Source of the DNA: Gelidibacter algens
Lineage (GTDB): Bacteria > Bacteroidota > Bacteroidia > Flavobacteriales > Flavobacteriaceae
Direction of reading: 5' to 3'
Length of the DNA stretch: 64,000 nucleotides
Assembly (NCBI RefSeq): GCF_001678675.1
Contig: NZ_LZRN01000010.1
Span: 1 to 64,000, forward strand
Below, in pieces: positions 28,083 to 37,603 of the stretch (the first letter of the stretch is position 1; every line of letters begins with the position of its first letter). The notes under the pieces are model-generated. The model ran no database searches, was not told where the DNA came from, and saw only the letters and a list, made by a program, of their open reading frames with translations. The position numbers and the translations under genes were made by a program.

Positions 28083-29396
28083 TCAAACCCCACTCAAATC
28101 TAAAACATGCTCAGGAGAGATACTTTTATCCAACCCACTCACAATCCTCGAGGTATCATAATTAGTGCTCTGTACAATTAAATGACCTAAAATATCATTT
28201 ACATTAGAAATGGTGACGTCTTTATCAATAAATCCGTAGCCTTCATAAATGCCATTGACGAGGTAGATAAAGGCATCTTCAGTTTTGTTTCTGCCTTTGA
28301 GCTTGTAGATTTTACGCGCTTTCCTATTTCCAAAATTATAAAAGGCAAGCTCAAAACGTTTGTTGTAATGGGCAATAGATTCGTCGCCGGCACAGACACA
28401 AGGGTTATTTTTAACGGTGTAATTACTGCAAGGGCCTTTGACGTTTTCCAGGCCGCAGTGTTTTCTGCACAAATCATAGTCAGAACAGAAGTTATCAAGC
28501 GATTGTTTTACCGATAATCTGTTGAAATATCGTTCAGGCATATTATCCTTAATATCCTTGCGGGTGATCTGTAATTTAGAAATACCCTTGGCCGTTTTGC
28601 TTTTATTAATAATATAAGGCGCAGGATCTGCCACCTGTTGGGTATTATAAATGGGTTTCAGCACTTTTATATTAGCCGATTCTATAAGCTGGGCTAGAAT
28701 ATCATTCCCTGAATATTCCACATTGATACTCTTGACTTTTGGGTAATCAATGGTGCTGGCTTTGGTTTGTTTGGAGAAATGACTTTGTAAACGCTTCCTA
28801 ATGTTTTTAGCTTTTCCCACGTAAATCACCTCTTTAGATTCATTAAGAAAATAGTAAACTCCGGGTGCCATTTTGTATGTTGACAGCTCAAAATTGGCGG
28901 ATAAAGAAGAGGTTGGCGCAGCAACTTGCTGGAGCTCAAAACTTTCATTGTGGTAAATGCGCATCAGCTCCACATAGGCTTCAGCGTATACCAAACCGTG
29001 CATGACATCATTGCCATGACGTTGTATATAAGCGTCGATAGCATTCGGTTTATCTTTAGCGACACCGTAAAACAAATATTTTGGATTGAGATTAAAATTA
29101 TAGCCAATAGTCCTGAATTGAGATTTGAGAAGTTGAAATTGTTTGGCATCTGAAAACACCAAGGGGTTATTCTGAAAAATTTCAATCAATTCATCGGCAC
29201 TATCGCAAAATGGGGGAGCAGCCAACAGTTCCAATCTGTCAAGATGGTGTTGCTCATAAGTCTTTTTGGGAATGACGCTTTCAGGTCTGAAAGTAAACGT
29301 GGCGGTTTCTAAACTGTCATCGTTTTTCAAGGTCAGTCTATACGGAATAACGCCTTTTTTGCCCGTAGGTATCGTTTGCAAATAAATAAAAATCAT
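28083..29396 (-). CDS. GIY-YIG nuclease with degenerate exonuclease-like N-terminus
   Basis: 437 residues from ATG 29396 (the frame continues to a TTG at 29489). The middle has a GIY-YIG domain, APGVYYFLNESKEVIYVGKA followed by RKRLQSHF, as in UvrC and Cho; the C-terminal part has several cysteines (C-x4-C, PCVCAGDES) and ends in a family-specific region. The N-terminal 150 residues line up by eye with the DnaQ exonuclease fold (MIFIYLQTIPTG, VFSDAKQFQLLKSQF, HGLVYAEAYVELM), but the catalytic D-x-E and the last H/D pair are not kept. DnaQ-GIY-YIG fusions are known in Bacteroidota and are thought to act in repair; here the exonuclease half looks inactive. Confidence 0.8.
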   Translation of the reverse strand: MIFIYLQTIPTGKKGVIPYRLTLKNDDSLETATFTFRPESVIPKKTYEQHHLDRLELLAAPPFCDSADELIEIFQNNPLVFSDAKQFQLLKSQFRTIGYNFNLNPKYLFYGVAKDKPNAIDAYIQRHGNDVMHGLVYAEAYVELMRIYHNESFELQQVAAPTSSLSANFELSTYKMAPGVYYFLNESKEVIYVGKAKNIRKRLQSHFSKQTKASTIDYPKVKSINVEYSGNDILAQLIESANIKVLKPIYNTQQVADPAPYIINKSKTAKGISKLQITRKDIKDNMPERYFNRLSVKQSLDNFCSDYDLCRKHCGLENVKGPCSNYTVKNNPCVCAGDESIAHYNKRFELAFYNFGNRKARKIYKLKGRNKTEDAFIYLVNGIYEGYGFIDKDVTISNVNDILGHLIVQSTNYDTSRIVSGLDKSISPEHVLDLSGV

Positions 29397-29525
29397 ATGA
29401 GCAAAAATAAGAAGTTTTAGGGCGCGAACTGAAAAAACTGTTGGAATGGCTGCGGCTAGTATTGAATAATCAATAGCTAAGCGCTGCAATTAAGGCTTCG
29501 GTTTTTACCCAAAAGTGATGTGTGG

Positions 29526-30515
29526 TTATTTCTTTTTTAAACGATTACGAAGCATACACAACACGCCAATTTCTTCTTTAGAAAGACTTTCGGCTTTTTT
29601 GAGCAACTTGTTTATTTCTTTTTCGAAGTATTGCAGCGTTCGTCCTTGGGTATAATCGTCAATAATACGCGGATCGATATAAGAACTTCTTGCCACCGAT
29701 GGCGTGTTGCCCAATCGTTCTGAAACCCGATTAACAGCTTCCTTTATATTTTTATCCAACAAATTTTGATCCTTTTCCACGACAATGCCCAACTCGTCCA
29801 AAGCAATTGCGGCTATCATAGTTCCTGCCCAGGTTCTAAAATCTTTTGCTGAAAACTCTTCGCCCATCACTTCGCGGATATACGTATTGAGATCATCGCT
29901 TTTTACGTCAATGATGTTATTGTCTTCATCAAGATATTTAAAAATTTCATAGCCTGGCATATCATCAATTTCCTGAACAATTTTGGCTAATTTTTTATCT
30001 ACGACATGCTTTTCTTGTTCCTGACCTGACTTGCCATTATAGCTAAAAATCATTTCGTCTCCTTCAATAGTAAGATGTTTGTGCCGTAACGTGGTGAGGC
30101 CATAGGTGGCATTTTCTTTGGAATAGGTTTCACTCCCCGGTCTGAAAAAGGCCGATTCCAGCAATCGGAGCATGGTGGCCATCACTTTCTCCCGATTCAA
30201 GGTTCGCTTCCGTAAATGTTGACCCGTAACACGACGCATATGTTCCAATTGATCGGCAAAACTGATAATCCGATCAAATTTTTTGGAATTTTGTTTTTCC
30301 GTATAATTGGAATGGTAGATGTATTGTTTTCGGTCTTTATCGTCACGACCAGTCACCAACAAGTCGGCTTTTCTATTTTCATCAATTTCCACATCTGTCC
30401 AAGCTGGGGGAATAACAAGGGATTGGATCCATTTACGGATGTCTTTGTCTGTAATAGTCCTACCATTCTTATCTTGGTAAGTAAACCCTTTCCCGTGTTT
30501 TTTTCTATGGTACAT
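29526..30515 (-). CDS. DNA topoisomerase IB
   Basis: 329 residues, the compact bacterial/poxvirus-type topoisomerase I. It relaxes supercoils by cutting one strand through a 3'-phosphotyrosine. Seen: N-terminal region KGFTYQDKNGRTI, WIQSLVIPPAWTDVEI, the active-site region RHKHLTIEGDEMIFSYNGKS, AKDFRTWAGT (conserved Arg and His-like positions) and catalytic Tyr279 in SSYIDPRI. The family is scattered among bacteria, suggesting horizontal spread. It lies beside a GIY-YIG nuclease on one side and sbcCD, divergent, on the other, forming a DNA-processing block. Confidence 0.93.
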   Translation of the reverse strand: MYHRKKHGKGFTYQDKNGRTITDKDIRKWIQSLVIPPAWTDVEIDENRKADLLVTGRDDKDRKQYIYHSNYTEKQNSKKFDRIISFADQLEHMRRVTGQHLRKRTLNREKVMATMLRLLESAFFRPGSETYSKENATYGLTTLRHKHLTIEGDEMIFSYNGKSGQEQEKHVVDKKLAKIVQEIDDMPGYEIFKYLDEDNNIIDVKSDDLNTYIREVMGEEFSAKDFRTWAGTMIAAIALDELGIVVEKDQNLLDKNIKEAVNRVSERLGNTPSVARSSYIDPRIIDDYTQGRTLQYFEKEINKLLKKAESLSKEEIGVLCMLRNRLKKK

Positions 30516-30644
30516 TGCCGTTTTTATTTTAAAAGTAGAACAAAAAATGTAGTGTTTCTTTAAAATTGTGTTCTTCTTAAGAATTTTGATCTGTTACGAA
30601 ATATCGGAAGAAGAAAAATGTCCGAACCTATCTACTGCTGCACT

Positions 30645-30770
30645 TTAAATTTTTGATGGTACCCAAGGATTTTCTAGCTCATCGCAATAATTGTGACACA
30701 TACAAGCCTCACAAAATGTTGGATACTCCTAATCTTTTATTTTAAACTTTCCACTGCAAAAAACACATTT
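30645..30770 (-). pseudogene. remnant of a small zinc-ribbon protein with an internal TAG
   Basis: On the minus strand the frame reads KCVFCSGKFKIKD, then TAG, then EYPTFCEACMCHNYCDELEN and PWVPSKI, stop at 30645. The CxxC ... CxxC-x-C...C spacing fits a small zinc ribbon. No start codon exists in frame upstream: the previous codons read back to a stop. It may be a decayed gene or a gene with an assembly error in the TAG codon; a longer shifted reading with the ORF ending at 30769 is possible. Family not named. Confidence 0.35.
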
Positions 30771-30872
30771 AATTCTTAAGTTTAGGCTTTAATAAAATAA
30801 AGGGTGTTAATAACAACTCTCGTTTTTTTTTCATGACATTCAGCATATTATAACTCCACGGATTCTTTAGAT

Positions 30873-32072
30873 ATGAAAATACTCCACACTTCAGACTGGC
30901 ACATTGGCAAACAGTTGCATAAAATTGATTTATCGCCAGATTTAGAATTGTTCTTTGATTGGCTCTTGGCAAAAATTAAAGAAGAACACATTGATGTATT
31001 GTTGGTTTCAGGAGATGTTTTTGATCAAGCAAATCCGTCACAAGCCTCGTTAAAGCAGTATTACAATTTTTTAAAACGGATGATTGGGACAGATTGTAAA
31101 ATCATCATTACTGGCGGGAACCATGATTCGGCCTCTGTTTTAAATGCCCCTAAAGAAATTCTCGGCTTTTTGAATATTGATGTGGTTGGTGGTGCACCAG
31201 AAAACATCAGCGATTTATTTTATAATTATCGTAAAGGAGAGGAGCAGGTGGTTATTGCCGGCGTGCCTTTTTTAAGGGATAAGGATATTAGAAAGTCAGT
31301 GGCCGGAGAATCATATAACGATAAAATAGAGCAAATAAGGGAAGGCATTAAAGCTTATTTTTCGGCCATTAATACCCATTATACTCAGCATTGCCAAGGC
31401 CTTTGTTTTATAGTGATGGGTCATTTATATGTTCAGGGAGCCCATGTATCTGAGAGTATGAGAGATATTCAGATTGGTAATCAGGCCAGTGTTAAAGGTA
31501 CTATTTTTGGAGAAGAACCTGATTATGTGGCGTTAGGTCATATCCATAAACCGTATGCCGTTTCAACTTTAAAGAACGTCCATTATTCCGGCTCTCCCGT
31601 TTGTTTGAGTTTTAGTGAAAAAGAAGAGGTCAAACAAGTCAACATTATTTCAGTTACTGGTAAACATGTCGATGTTGACATCGTTCCCATTCCTAAGTTT
31701 CGAAATTTAGTAGCGTTTCAAGGCACTCTTGAAGAGGTCAAAACACAATTACAAAAGTATTCTCTGAGCAGCCAGCTCATTTCATTAGCAGAAATTATAG
31801 TGAATGAGCCAGACGAAAATGTCCAAATTCGTCAGGATTTGGAAGAACTATTAGACACTCATGACAACCCTGAACTCAAAATCATAAAATCGAAATTAAA
31901 TTTTATAAATAAAGTACGAGGCGCTTCTGAAGCGTTTCAACCAGGAATAAGCGTGGCTGATGTGACGCCTATGCAAATGTTCGAAAAACGACTGGAGCTT
32001 GATGGACACCAAGAACATACCGATGAGTTAAAAAATGCCTTTCGTCAAATTTTAGAAGAACTCAATCTTTAA
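30873..32072 (+). CDS. sbcD: exonuclease SbcCD, nuclease subunit SbcD
   Basis: 399 residues with the Mre11 phosphoesterase motifs in order: MKILHTSDWHIGK (D8, H10), VSGDVFDQANPS, TGGNHDSASV, VMGHLYVQGA and VALGHIHKP. SbcCD (Mre11-Rad50) trims hairpins and blocked DNA ends using Mn2+. sbcC starts three bases after the stop, so they are one transcript. Downstream of the nuclease core is the usual capping and SbcC-binding C-terminal region. Start at ATG 30873. Confidence 0.96.
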   Translation: MKILHTSDWHIGKQLHKIDLSPDLELFFDWLLAKIKEEHIDVLLVSGDVFDQANPSQASLKQYYNFLKRMIGTDCKIIITGGNHDSASVLNAPKEILGFLNIDVVGGAPENISDLFYNYRKGEEQVVIAGVPFLRDKDIRKSVAGESYNDKIEQIREGIKAYFSAINTHYTQHCQGLCFIVMGHLYVQGAHVSESMRDIQIGNQASVKGTIFGEEPDYVALGHIHKPYAVSTLKNVHYSGSPVCLSFSEKEEVKQVNIISVTGKHVDVDIVPIPKFRNLVAFQGTLEEVKTQLQKYSLSSQLISLAEIIVNEPDENVQIRQDLEELLDTHDNPELKIIKSKLNFINKVRGASEAFQPGISVADVTPMQMFEKRLELDGHQEHTDELKNAFRQILEELNL

Positions 32073-32075
32073 GTT

Positions 32076-35000
32076 ATGAAAATCAGTAAAATCAGTTTTA
32101 AAAATATCCACTCGCTTCGCGGAGAGCATCATATTGATTTTTTATCAGGACCTTTGGCTGAAAGCGGACTTTTTGCTATTACCGGACCCACGGGATCTGG
32201 AAAATCGACCTTGCTGGATGTTATTACTTTGGCCTTATACAACAAAGTGCCCAGAATAGGAGCCATCAGCAAATCTGTTATTGATGGCGAAGGTGGCATT
32301 ATGACACGGAATGCAAGGGATTGTTACGCGGAAGTGGAGTATATCGTCAACGGAAAATCATACCGATCGCATTGGTCTATAGAACGGAATCGCAACAACA
32401 ACCTCAATGATCGGAAGCAGGAGATTATTGATGTTGCTACAGGCGACATTATTGAAAGTGGCAAATCTTCAGTGCCCACTAAAAATGAAGAACTGATAGG
32501 GCTTAGCTATGATCAGTTTGTAAAAGCGATGGTCCTGTCGCAAGGAGAATTTAGTAAATTGTTAAAATCGCCACGGGATAAACGCAATCAATTATTGGAG
32601 GATATTACGGGCGCGAAAGACTATAGAGCCATTGGGATAGCGGTATTTAAGAAGTTTAAAAATGCAACAGAAATTACCAAAGCGCAGGAGATAAGGCTGG
32701 GCGAAATTGAACTCCTCCCAGAGGAAGCAAAGAAGGATTTCATTGCTCAGGAAGCCACATTAACCAAAGCCAAAATTACCCAAAAGAAAGAACTTGATTC
32801 TTTAAAAGTAGAGATTGAACATCAGAAGGGGATTAGGAAACATCATAATATTTTAAATACGAACGAAAGCTCGCAAAAGGAATTATCGATAGCTATTGAA
32901 AACTTCAAAGAGGAGGTAGGCGTTTTAGAAAAGCATTCAAAATATGTGGGTCATGCAAAACTGATTTCTGATTTTGAACAAAAGGATAAGGAACTCAAAG
33001 AAACCACAGAAGAATTTACCCGTCAGAAAACAAATGAAACCCGAGTTTTAAAAGATAAAGATATCTTACTAGGAGAAGCTGCCGGGCTTTTAGGAAGGAA
33101 AGCAGAACCTGAAAGTTATACTGACAGTTTAGAAAACCTACGCAAAGCCGTAAGTAATTTGAAGGAGCAGGAAACGCTGGCAATTACCGCAGCAAAACTT
33201 CATGAAGAGCACATCAAAAAGATGCTTCTGGATATAAACAGGGATTCAGAAAGAATTCGGTTTGACCAGGAGCCTGAGGTTTTTATAAAGACGATTCAAC
33301 CCGTTGAGGACAGAATCGAGAAATTCCTGAAAACAACCACAATTGAGAATGACGAGGAATTGGTTGAAAAGGAAGCACATGCAAAGACAAAATCATCTCT
33401 GATAAGTGATTTAAAAATTGTGTTTACCCAGTACAATTCAGAAATGAAAACCAAAGGCTTAAAAGATGCCGAGTTGATAGTCAGTAAACAGCTGGTTGAA
33501 AAGTATGCTGCACTTCTAAAGACATTGGAAGAAGAACTCAAAGCATTGGAAATAGACCTTACTAAACTCACCAAAGAAGAGGAGGATCGCAAAAAACATC
33601 AAAGTTTGGAGGCGCATCGAAGTGTCTTGGTTGATGGCAAAGCATGTCCGCTTTGTGGCGCGCTAGACCATCCTTTTGCTGCAAACAATCCATTTTTTGA
33701 CTTAAAGGAAGACGCTTTGAAGTCTAAAAAAGAATTGCTGACCGCCAAACGCGATTTGAAAGTTTCAACGCAAACCAACCTGGATAACGAACAGAAAAAA
33801 AGTACTGTTTTAAGTCGGGATATCAATGCGATTAGTGAGACTATCAAACCACAGCTTAAAGAAATTGAAAAACTTTGTAATTCCCTTCAAGTTAAAACGG
33901 TGCAAGATACTGATGCTATTACTGCTTTAGAAAAAATGGTATCCAGTGAATTGCAAGGTATTGAACAGATAAAAAAAGCGTTTGAATTAAGAAAATTACT
34001 AGTGAACTTAAATCAAACAACCGAACAGTGGATTATAAGCTCCGATTTGAAAATGAAAAAAGAAGCGGAAAGGAAACAACTGTATGATGGCGATGATATC
34101 GATAGAAAAGTTCAAACCTTGAACTCCAAATGGTCTGCAAATATTCAAAATATAGGCCATGCCAGTAAATTGGTTTCAACTTTAATAGTACGACTTGAGG
34201 ACATTTCGAAAGAACGAAATGCGATTGAAAAACAATTGCTTGAGATTCTCAAAAGCGAGAATATTGAAACCGTATCACATTTAAAAGCATTTATACTCCC
34301 GGAAGTAAAAGCAGAAGCCATCCGTCAAAAAAGGAATGCGCTACAATTAAAACAAGAGCGATTAAAAATCGAAAAAGAGAACGCCCTTAAGGAGATTGAA
34401 CACTTCAAAAAACTGGTGACCACCGCTGAACCTATCGCTGCACTGGAATCTAAATACCAAAAACTGGATGAGGAATTTGGTAGTTTGAGTGAAAAAATCG
34501 GAACTATTAAAGCCAAACTGGATGCCGATAAAAAGGCTAAAGAAAAGCAAGAAGCGCTGCTGACTACATTAAAAGCCTTAAAAAAAGAAGAATCGTTGTG
34601 GAAAACCATGAATGGATTGATAGGTGATGCCAACGGGAAACGATTTTCAAACTTTGTTCAGGATCTTACTCTTGAACAGTTGATTGGCTACACCAATTTA
34701 AGATTAAAAGAATTGAGTGATCGGTACATTCTTGATATTCCTACGGCAGATGAAGCTGATAAAAACGACAGTTTAAAAGTGTTTGATTGCCATCAGGGAG
34801 ATGCCAGAAGATCGATAAACACCCTGTCTGGCGGCGAAACGTTTATGGTGAGTTTGGCGATGGCTTTTGCCTTATCTGACTTGGCCGCTAAAAACGTCAA
34901 AATCGAATCCATTTTTATCGATGAAGGCTTTGGCACTTTAGATCCTGAAACCTTAAATCAGGCCATCACTATATTGGAGAAAATGCAAAATGAAGGTGAT

Positions 35001-35108
35001 AAATCTATTGGGGTCATTTCACATGTGGAGGCTTTGAAAGATCGGATTTCTACGCAAATACGATTGGAAAAAATGGGTTCTGGCTATAGCACGATTGAAA
35101 TTATATAA
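32076..35108 (+). CDS. sbcC: exonuclease SbcCD, ATPase subunit SbcC
   Basis: 1,010 residues, Rad50 type. Walker A GPTGSGKST at about 38-46, Q-loop region VLSQGEF, two long coiled-coil arms, the zinc-hook KACPLCGALDHPF near residue 525, the ABC signature NTLSGGETFMVSLAMAFAL, Walker B ESIFIDEGFGTLDPE and the closing H-loop GVISHV. ATP binding closes the head over DNA for SbcD. No internal lesion in the coiled coils. It follows sbcD in one operon. Confidence 0.96.
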   Translation: MKISKISFKNIHSLRGEHHIDFLSGPLAESGLFAITGPTGSGKSTLLDVITLALYNKVPRIGAISKSVIDGEGGIMTRNARDCYAEVEYIVNGKSYRSHWSIERNRNNNLNDRKQEIIDVATGDIIESGKSSVPTKNEELIGLSYDQFVKAMVLSQGEFSKLLKSPRDKRNQLLEDITGAKDYRAIGIAVFKKFKNATEITKAQEIRLGEIELLPEEAKKDFIAQEATLTKAKITQKKELDSLKVEIEHQKGIRKHHNILNTNESSQKELSIAIENFKEEVGVLEKHSKYVGHAKLISDFEQKDKELKETTEEFTRQKTNETRVLKDKDILLGEAAGLLGRKAEPESYTDSLENLRKAVSNLKEQETLAITAAKLHEEHIKKMLLDINRDSERIRFDQEPEVFIKTIQPVEDRIEKFLKTTTIENDEELVEKEAHAKTKSSLISDLKIVFTQYNSEMKTKGLKDAELIVSKQLVEKYAALLKTLEEELKALEIDLTKLTKEEEDRKKHQSLEAHRSVLVDGKACPLCGALDHPFAANNPFFDLKEDALKSKKELLTAKRDLKVSTQTNLDNEQKKSTVLSRDINAISETIKPQLKEIEKLCNSLQVKTVQDTDAITALEKMVSSELQGIEQIKKAFELRKLLVNLNQTTEQWIISSDLKMKKEAERKQLYDGDDIDRKVQTLNSKWSANIQNIGHASKLVSTLIVRLEDISKERNAIEKQLLEILKSENIETVSHLKAFILPEVKAEAIRQKRNALQLKQERLKIEKENALKEIEHFKKLVTTAEPIAALESKYQKLDEEFGSLSEKIGTIKAKLDADKKAKEKQEALLTTLKALKKEESLWKTMNGLIGDANGKRFSNFVQDLTLEQLIGYTNLRLKELSDRYILDIPTADEADKNDSLKVFDCHQGDARRSINTLSGGETFMVSLAMAFALSDLAAKNVKIESIFIDEGFGTLDPETLNQAITILEKMQNEGDKSIGVISHVEALKDRISTQIRLEKMGSGYSTIEII

Positions 35109-35254
35109 ATTAAGAATGCCATCAAAAAAAGAATGTATTGGCCTTGATATGGGCTCTACGTTTTAGGACACCATAAATTCTGATAAATAATTCAAAATAA
35201 CTTTGGAAATAAAGGCGTAATTCAAGTTCTTACACGATTAAAATTTAGCATCCA

Positions 35255-35875
35255 ATGGATAACTTACTTACCTTTTCAATTACCGTATTTACGGGCTTTT
35301 TTGCGATAACCAATCCCATATCAAACATGACTGTTTTTTTATCCCTAACCCAAGGTGCGGACGAAAGAACAAAAAGAGACATTAATAAAAGAGCAAATAT
35401 TATTGCGTTTATCATTGTAACCGTGTTTGTCTTACTGGGCAAATATATTTTTGAATTGTTCAATATCAGTATCCCTGCATTTAAAATTACAGGAGGCATC
35501 CTAATCTTATACATTGGTTTTGACATGTTGCAATCAAAAAAATCCAATATAAAAAACATTAAAGATGTACATATTGATGAAAATATTGCGGTCTCGCCAT
35601 TAGCCATTCCTATTTTGGCTGGTCCAGGCACGATTGTGACGGCGATGAATTTTGTATCCAATGCGCAAACTTTACAAATATTTTTGGTGATCGCTATTTT
35701 TGGGTCTATGAGTTTATTGACTTATATCACGTTTAGATTGAGCAAGTACATTGTTAAACTAGTGGGTTACAATGTGATTTCTGTAATTGGGAAAATTATG
35801 GGATTAATTATTGCGATAATAGGAACAGGGATGATCATAGAAGGAATTAAAATCTCCTTTAATTTAATGCAATAA
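35255..35875 (+). CDS. MarC family integral membrane protein
   Basis: 206 residues with six membrane helices. Family signs are the opening with helix FFAITNPISNMTVFLSLT, the half repeat IPILAGPGTIVTAMNF and the last helix GLIIAIIGTGMIIEGI. MarC was named for multiple antibiotic resistance but knockouts do not support that; function unknown. The gene stands alone after sbcC with 146 bases between. Confidence 0.88.
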   Translation: MDNLLTFSITVFTGFFAITNPISNMTVFLSLTQGADERTKRDINKRANIIAFIIVTVFVLLGKYIFELFNISIPAFKITGGILILYIGFDMLQSKKSNIKNIKDVHIDENIAVSPLAIPILAGPGTIVTAMNFVSNAQTLQIFLVIAIFGSMSLLTYITFRLSKYIVKLVGYNVISVIGKIMGLIIAIIGTGMIIEGIKISFNLMQ

Positions 35876-36203
35876 TAAATGTTGCAGGATAAAGTTGAGA
35901 ACCTTAAAGTATTTTTATGGGATAAATTGGATTCAACTTTTTCGAGCGGCAGATTTCTATTTAAGACATTGAATGGGTGCCACCTGACTGCGGATTTTTA
36001 AAGACTTTTGATATGATCAAATCTGTCATCTTCATAGAGTAAGCAAAATTTTCAACTTTATTAACTGGGTTTTTATCTACAGTAAAATGACCCTATTACA
36101 ATCCAAACCATCAAAACCAATAGGGATACTTTCAAATCAAGTCTAAAAATTTTCCCATTGAAAAGCATCCTTAAAAAAACTAAAATATTCCAACTAATAA
36201 AAC
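35876..36203. other. intergenic stretch, no gene seen
   Basis: Gap between MarC and the Pmp3 gene's terminator. AT-rich, no supported reading frame and no hairpin apart from the terminator at its right end. Confidence 0.5.
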
Positions 36204-36231
36204 AAAAAAAAGACGCTCATTGAGCGTCTTT
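36204..36231 (-). terminator. intrinsic terminator of the Pmp3 gene
   Basis: Read on the minus strand: AAAGACGCTC-aat-GAGCGTCTTT followed by a run of T. It lies 62 bases after the Pmp3 stop. Confidence 0.85.
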
Positions 36232-36292
36232 AAATACTATTCACTAACGAACAACTTCTAAAATAGTGAGAAGTCAAACGTGTCGTAATGTC

Positions 36293-36445
36293 CTAGTCAT
36301 TCACAATAAAGGCATGAATTACCCCAGGAATCCATCCAATTAAGGTAAGGATCACACTGATTAGGAAGGTGCCGCCCAAGCCGTGCTTTGTAAAAACGGC
36401 CAATGGTGGTAAAAGAATATTTAGTATAATTGTTATTAGTGACAT
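36293..36445 (-). CDS. YqaE/Pmp3 family membrane protein
   Basis: A 50-residue gene. Two membrane helices: ITIILNILLPPLAVFTKHGL and GGTFLISVILTLIGWIPGVI, with the family core PPLAVF...G...(F)..LTL.GW(I/L)PG(V/I)IHA and a short polar end IVND. Pmp3-type proteins sit in the cytoplasmic membrane and in plants, yeast and bacteria respond to salt or cold; a stress role is likely by analogy. It starts with ATG 36445 and has its own terminator. The 342-residue membrane protein upstream is 130 bases away. Confidence 0.92.
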   Translation of the reverse strand: MSLITIILNILLPPLAVFTKHGLGGTFLISVILTLIGWIPGVIHAFIVND

Positions 36446-36574
36446 AATTTATATGTTTTAAATATTAGTAAAATAATGATATTTGATTAAGTGCTTTGCA
36501 ACCTTTGTAATGCATTTATAAGTTACAGTCCTTAATACTTGAAAATTCTAAAGGTATCTTGAGTTAAAAAGATT

Positions 36575-37603
36575 TTAGTGAACGTCATGTTCTCTTTCCT
36601 CTTCGCCAATGGTGCGCACTGGAGAACCTGTTGCCCCTCCAAAACATGCAGCTAAGGCACCCAAAAGGAACATTACAAATGCAATAATACTTGCCGTAGC
36701 TGCAGCATCAGCAGCCTTGTCGCTATACTTTATTGCTTTCTGTTTTGCCTGGGCATAGTACATTTCAGCTTTATCAGCAGCGGTCTCAATTTTTTTGTCC
36801 CACTTGTTGATCATTCCATCAATTTCAGATTCAGTAAGCCCAGTGTTTTCAGTCAGGTAGTTTTTGATGTCTTCTTTATTAAGAAAATCTTTATCGCCAT
36901 CAACGCTGATATCCAAATCGCCATTATCGTCTAGATCAAAGGAAAGATCATTAAAAAATGCATCGATGTTCTGGTCTAAGTTTAAATCATTAAAGGCCGT
37001 TGTGGCATCTTGTTTAGCTTCATTCATCACTTCCGTTGTATTCTCAGAAGCATCGTCAGGAAGCACATTATATTTTTCGCCTTTTTTGACCAACTGAATA
37101 ATGTTTCTTTTGATAGCGTCATAAGACAGTGAGGTTTGGTCTTCCCCTTTTTGGTTCGCTTTGTCAAGTATTACCTTAACGGTTTCGTTTTGAGAACCTC
37201 CAAACACACCTGATATTGTGCTGGATACGCCGTTGACCATAGAACCAACAGCAGAGGTTATCATTAGAAATGAAATTACAGCGTATAGGGCCCAGGCTAA
37301 AAACCCGTGGAGGCCTCCATCCTTTTGTGAAGGAAAGCCTGACATGCGTCCTGCAACCATCCCGCCTACAAATAAAGCAGCAAGATTGGAGAGCGCCAAC
37401 CAAATTAACGTTCCGGTGCCAAGTCCTTTAAAAGTATCGTTTGCTGACATAGGGTCAATAGTAGACAAGCCAATGCCAAGACCCAACAAGTTGAGCATGG
37501 TAACAACGGCCAAAGCAGTCAAAGCGCCCGCAATGATCGCGCCCCATGATATTCTGGAGATTTTGTCGGTTACCGTGTCATAAGGTGTGTAAGGTGTTTT
37601 CAT
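36575..37603 (-). CDS. membrane protein of unknown function with acidic coiled-coil middle
   Basis: 342 residues. Four or five membrane helices: ISWGAIIAGALTALAVVTML, LIWLALSNLAALFVGGMVAG, FLAWALYAVISFLMI and a last one, ATASIIAFVMFLLGALAACF. Between the third and the last is a hydrophilic, acidic region of about 150 residues (many D, N, E and K; DLDDNGDLDISVDGDKDF resembles a calcium-binding loop). The end carries HDVH. I do not recognise a named family, though conserved relatives occur in Bacteroidota. Its neighbour is Pmp3, suggesting an envelope or salt role; inferred only. Confidence 0.7.
   Translation of the reverse strand: MKTPYTPYDTVTDKISRISWGAIIAGALTALAVVTMLNLLGLGIGLSTIDPMSANDTFKGLGTGTLIWLALSNLAALFVGGMVAGRMSGFPSQKDGGLHGFLAWALYAVISFLMITSAVGSMVNGVSSTISGVFGGSQNETVKVILDKANQKGEDQTSLSYDAIKRNIIQLVKKGEKYNVLPDDASENTTEVMNEAKQDATTAFNDLNLDQNIDAFFNDLSFDLDDNGDLDISVDGDKDFLNKEDIKNYLTENTGLTESEIDGMINKWDKKIETAADKAEMYYAQAKQKAIKYSDKAADAAATASIIAFVMFLLGALAACFGGATGSPVRTIGEEEREHDVH

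Noticed and set aside
35116-35166. Short frame MPSKKECIGLDMGSTF after sbcC
   Set aside because: Looks like the start of an ASKHA ATPase, but ends after 16 codons; too short to call even as a remnant.
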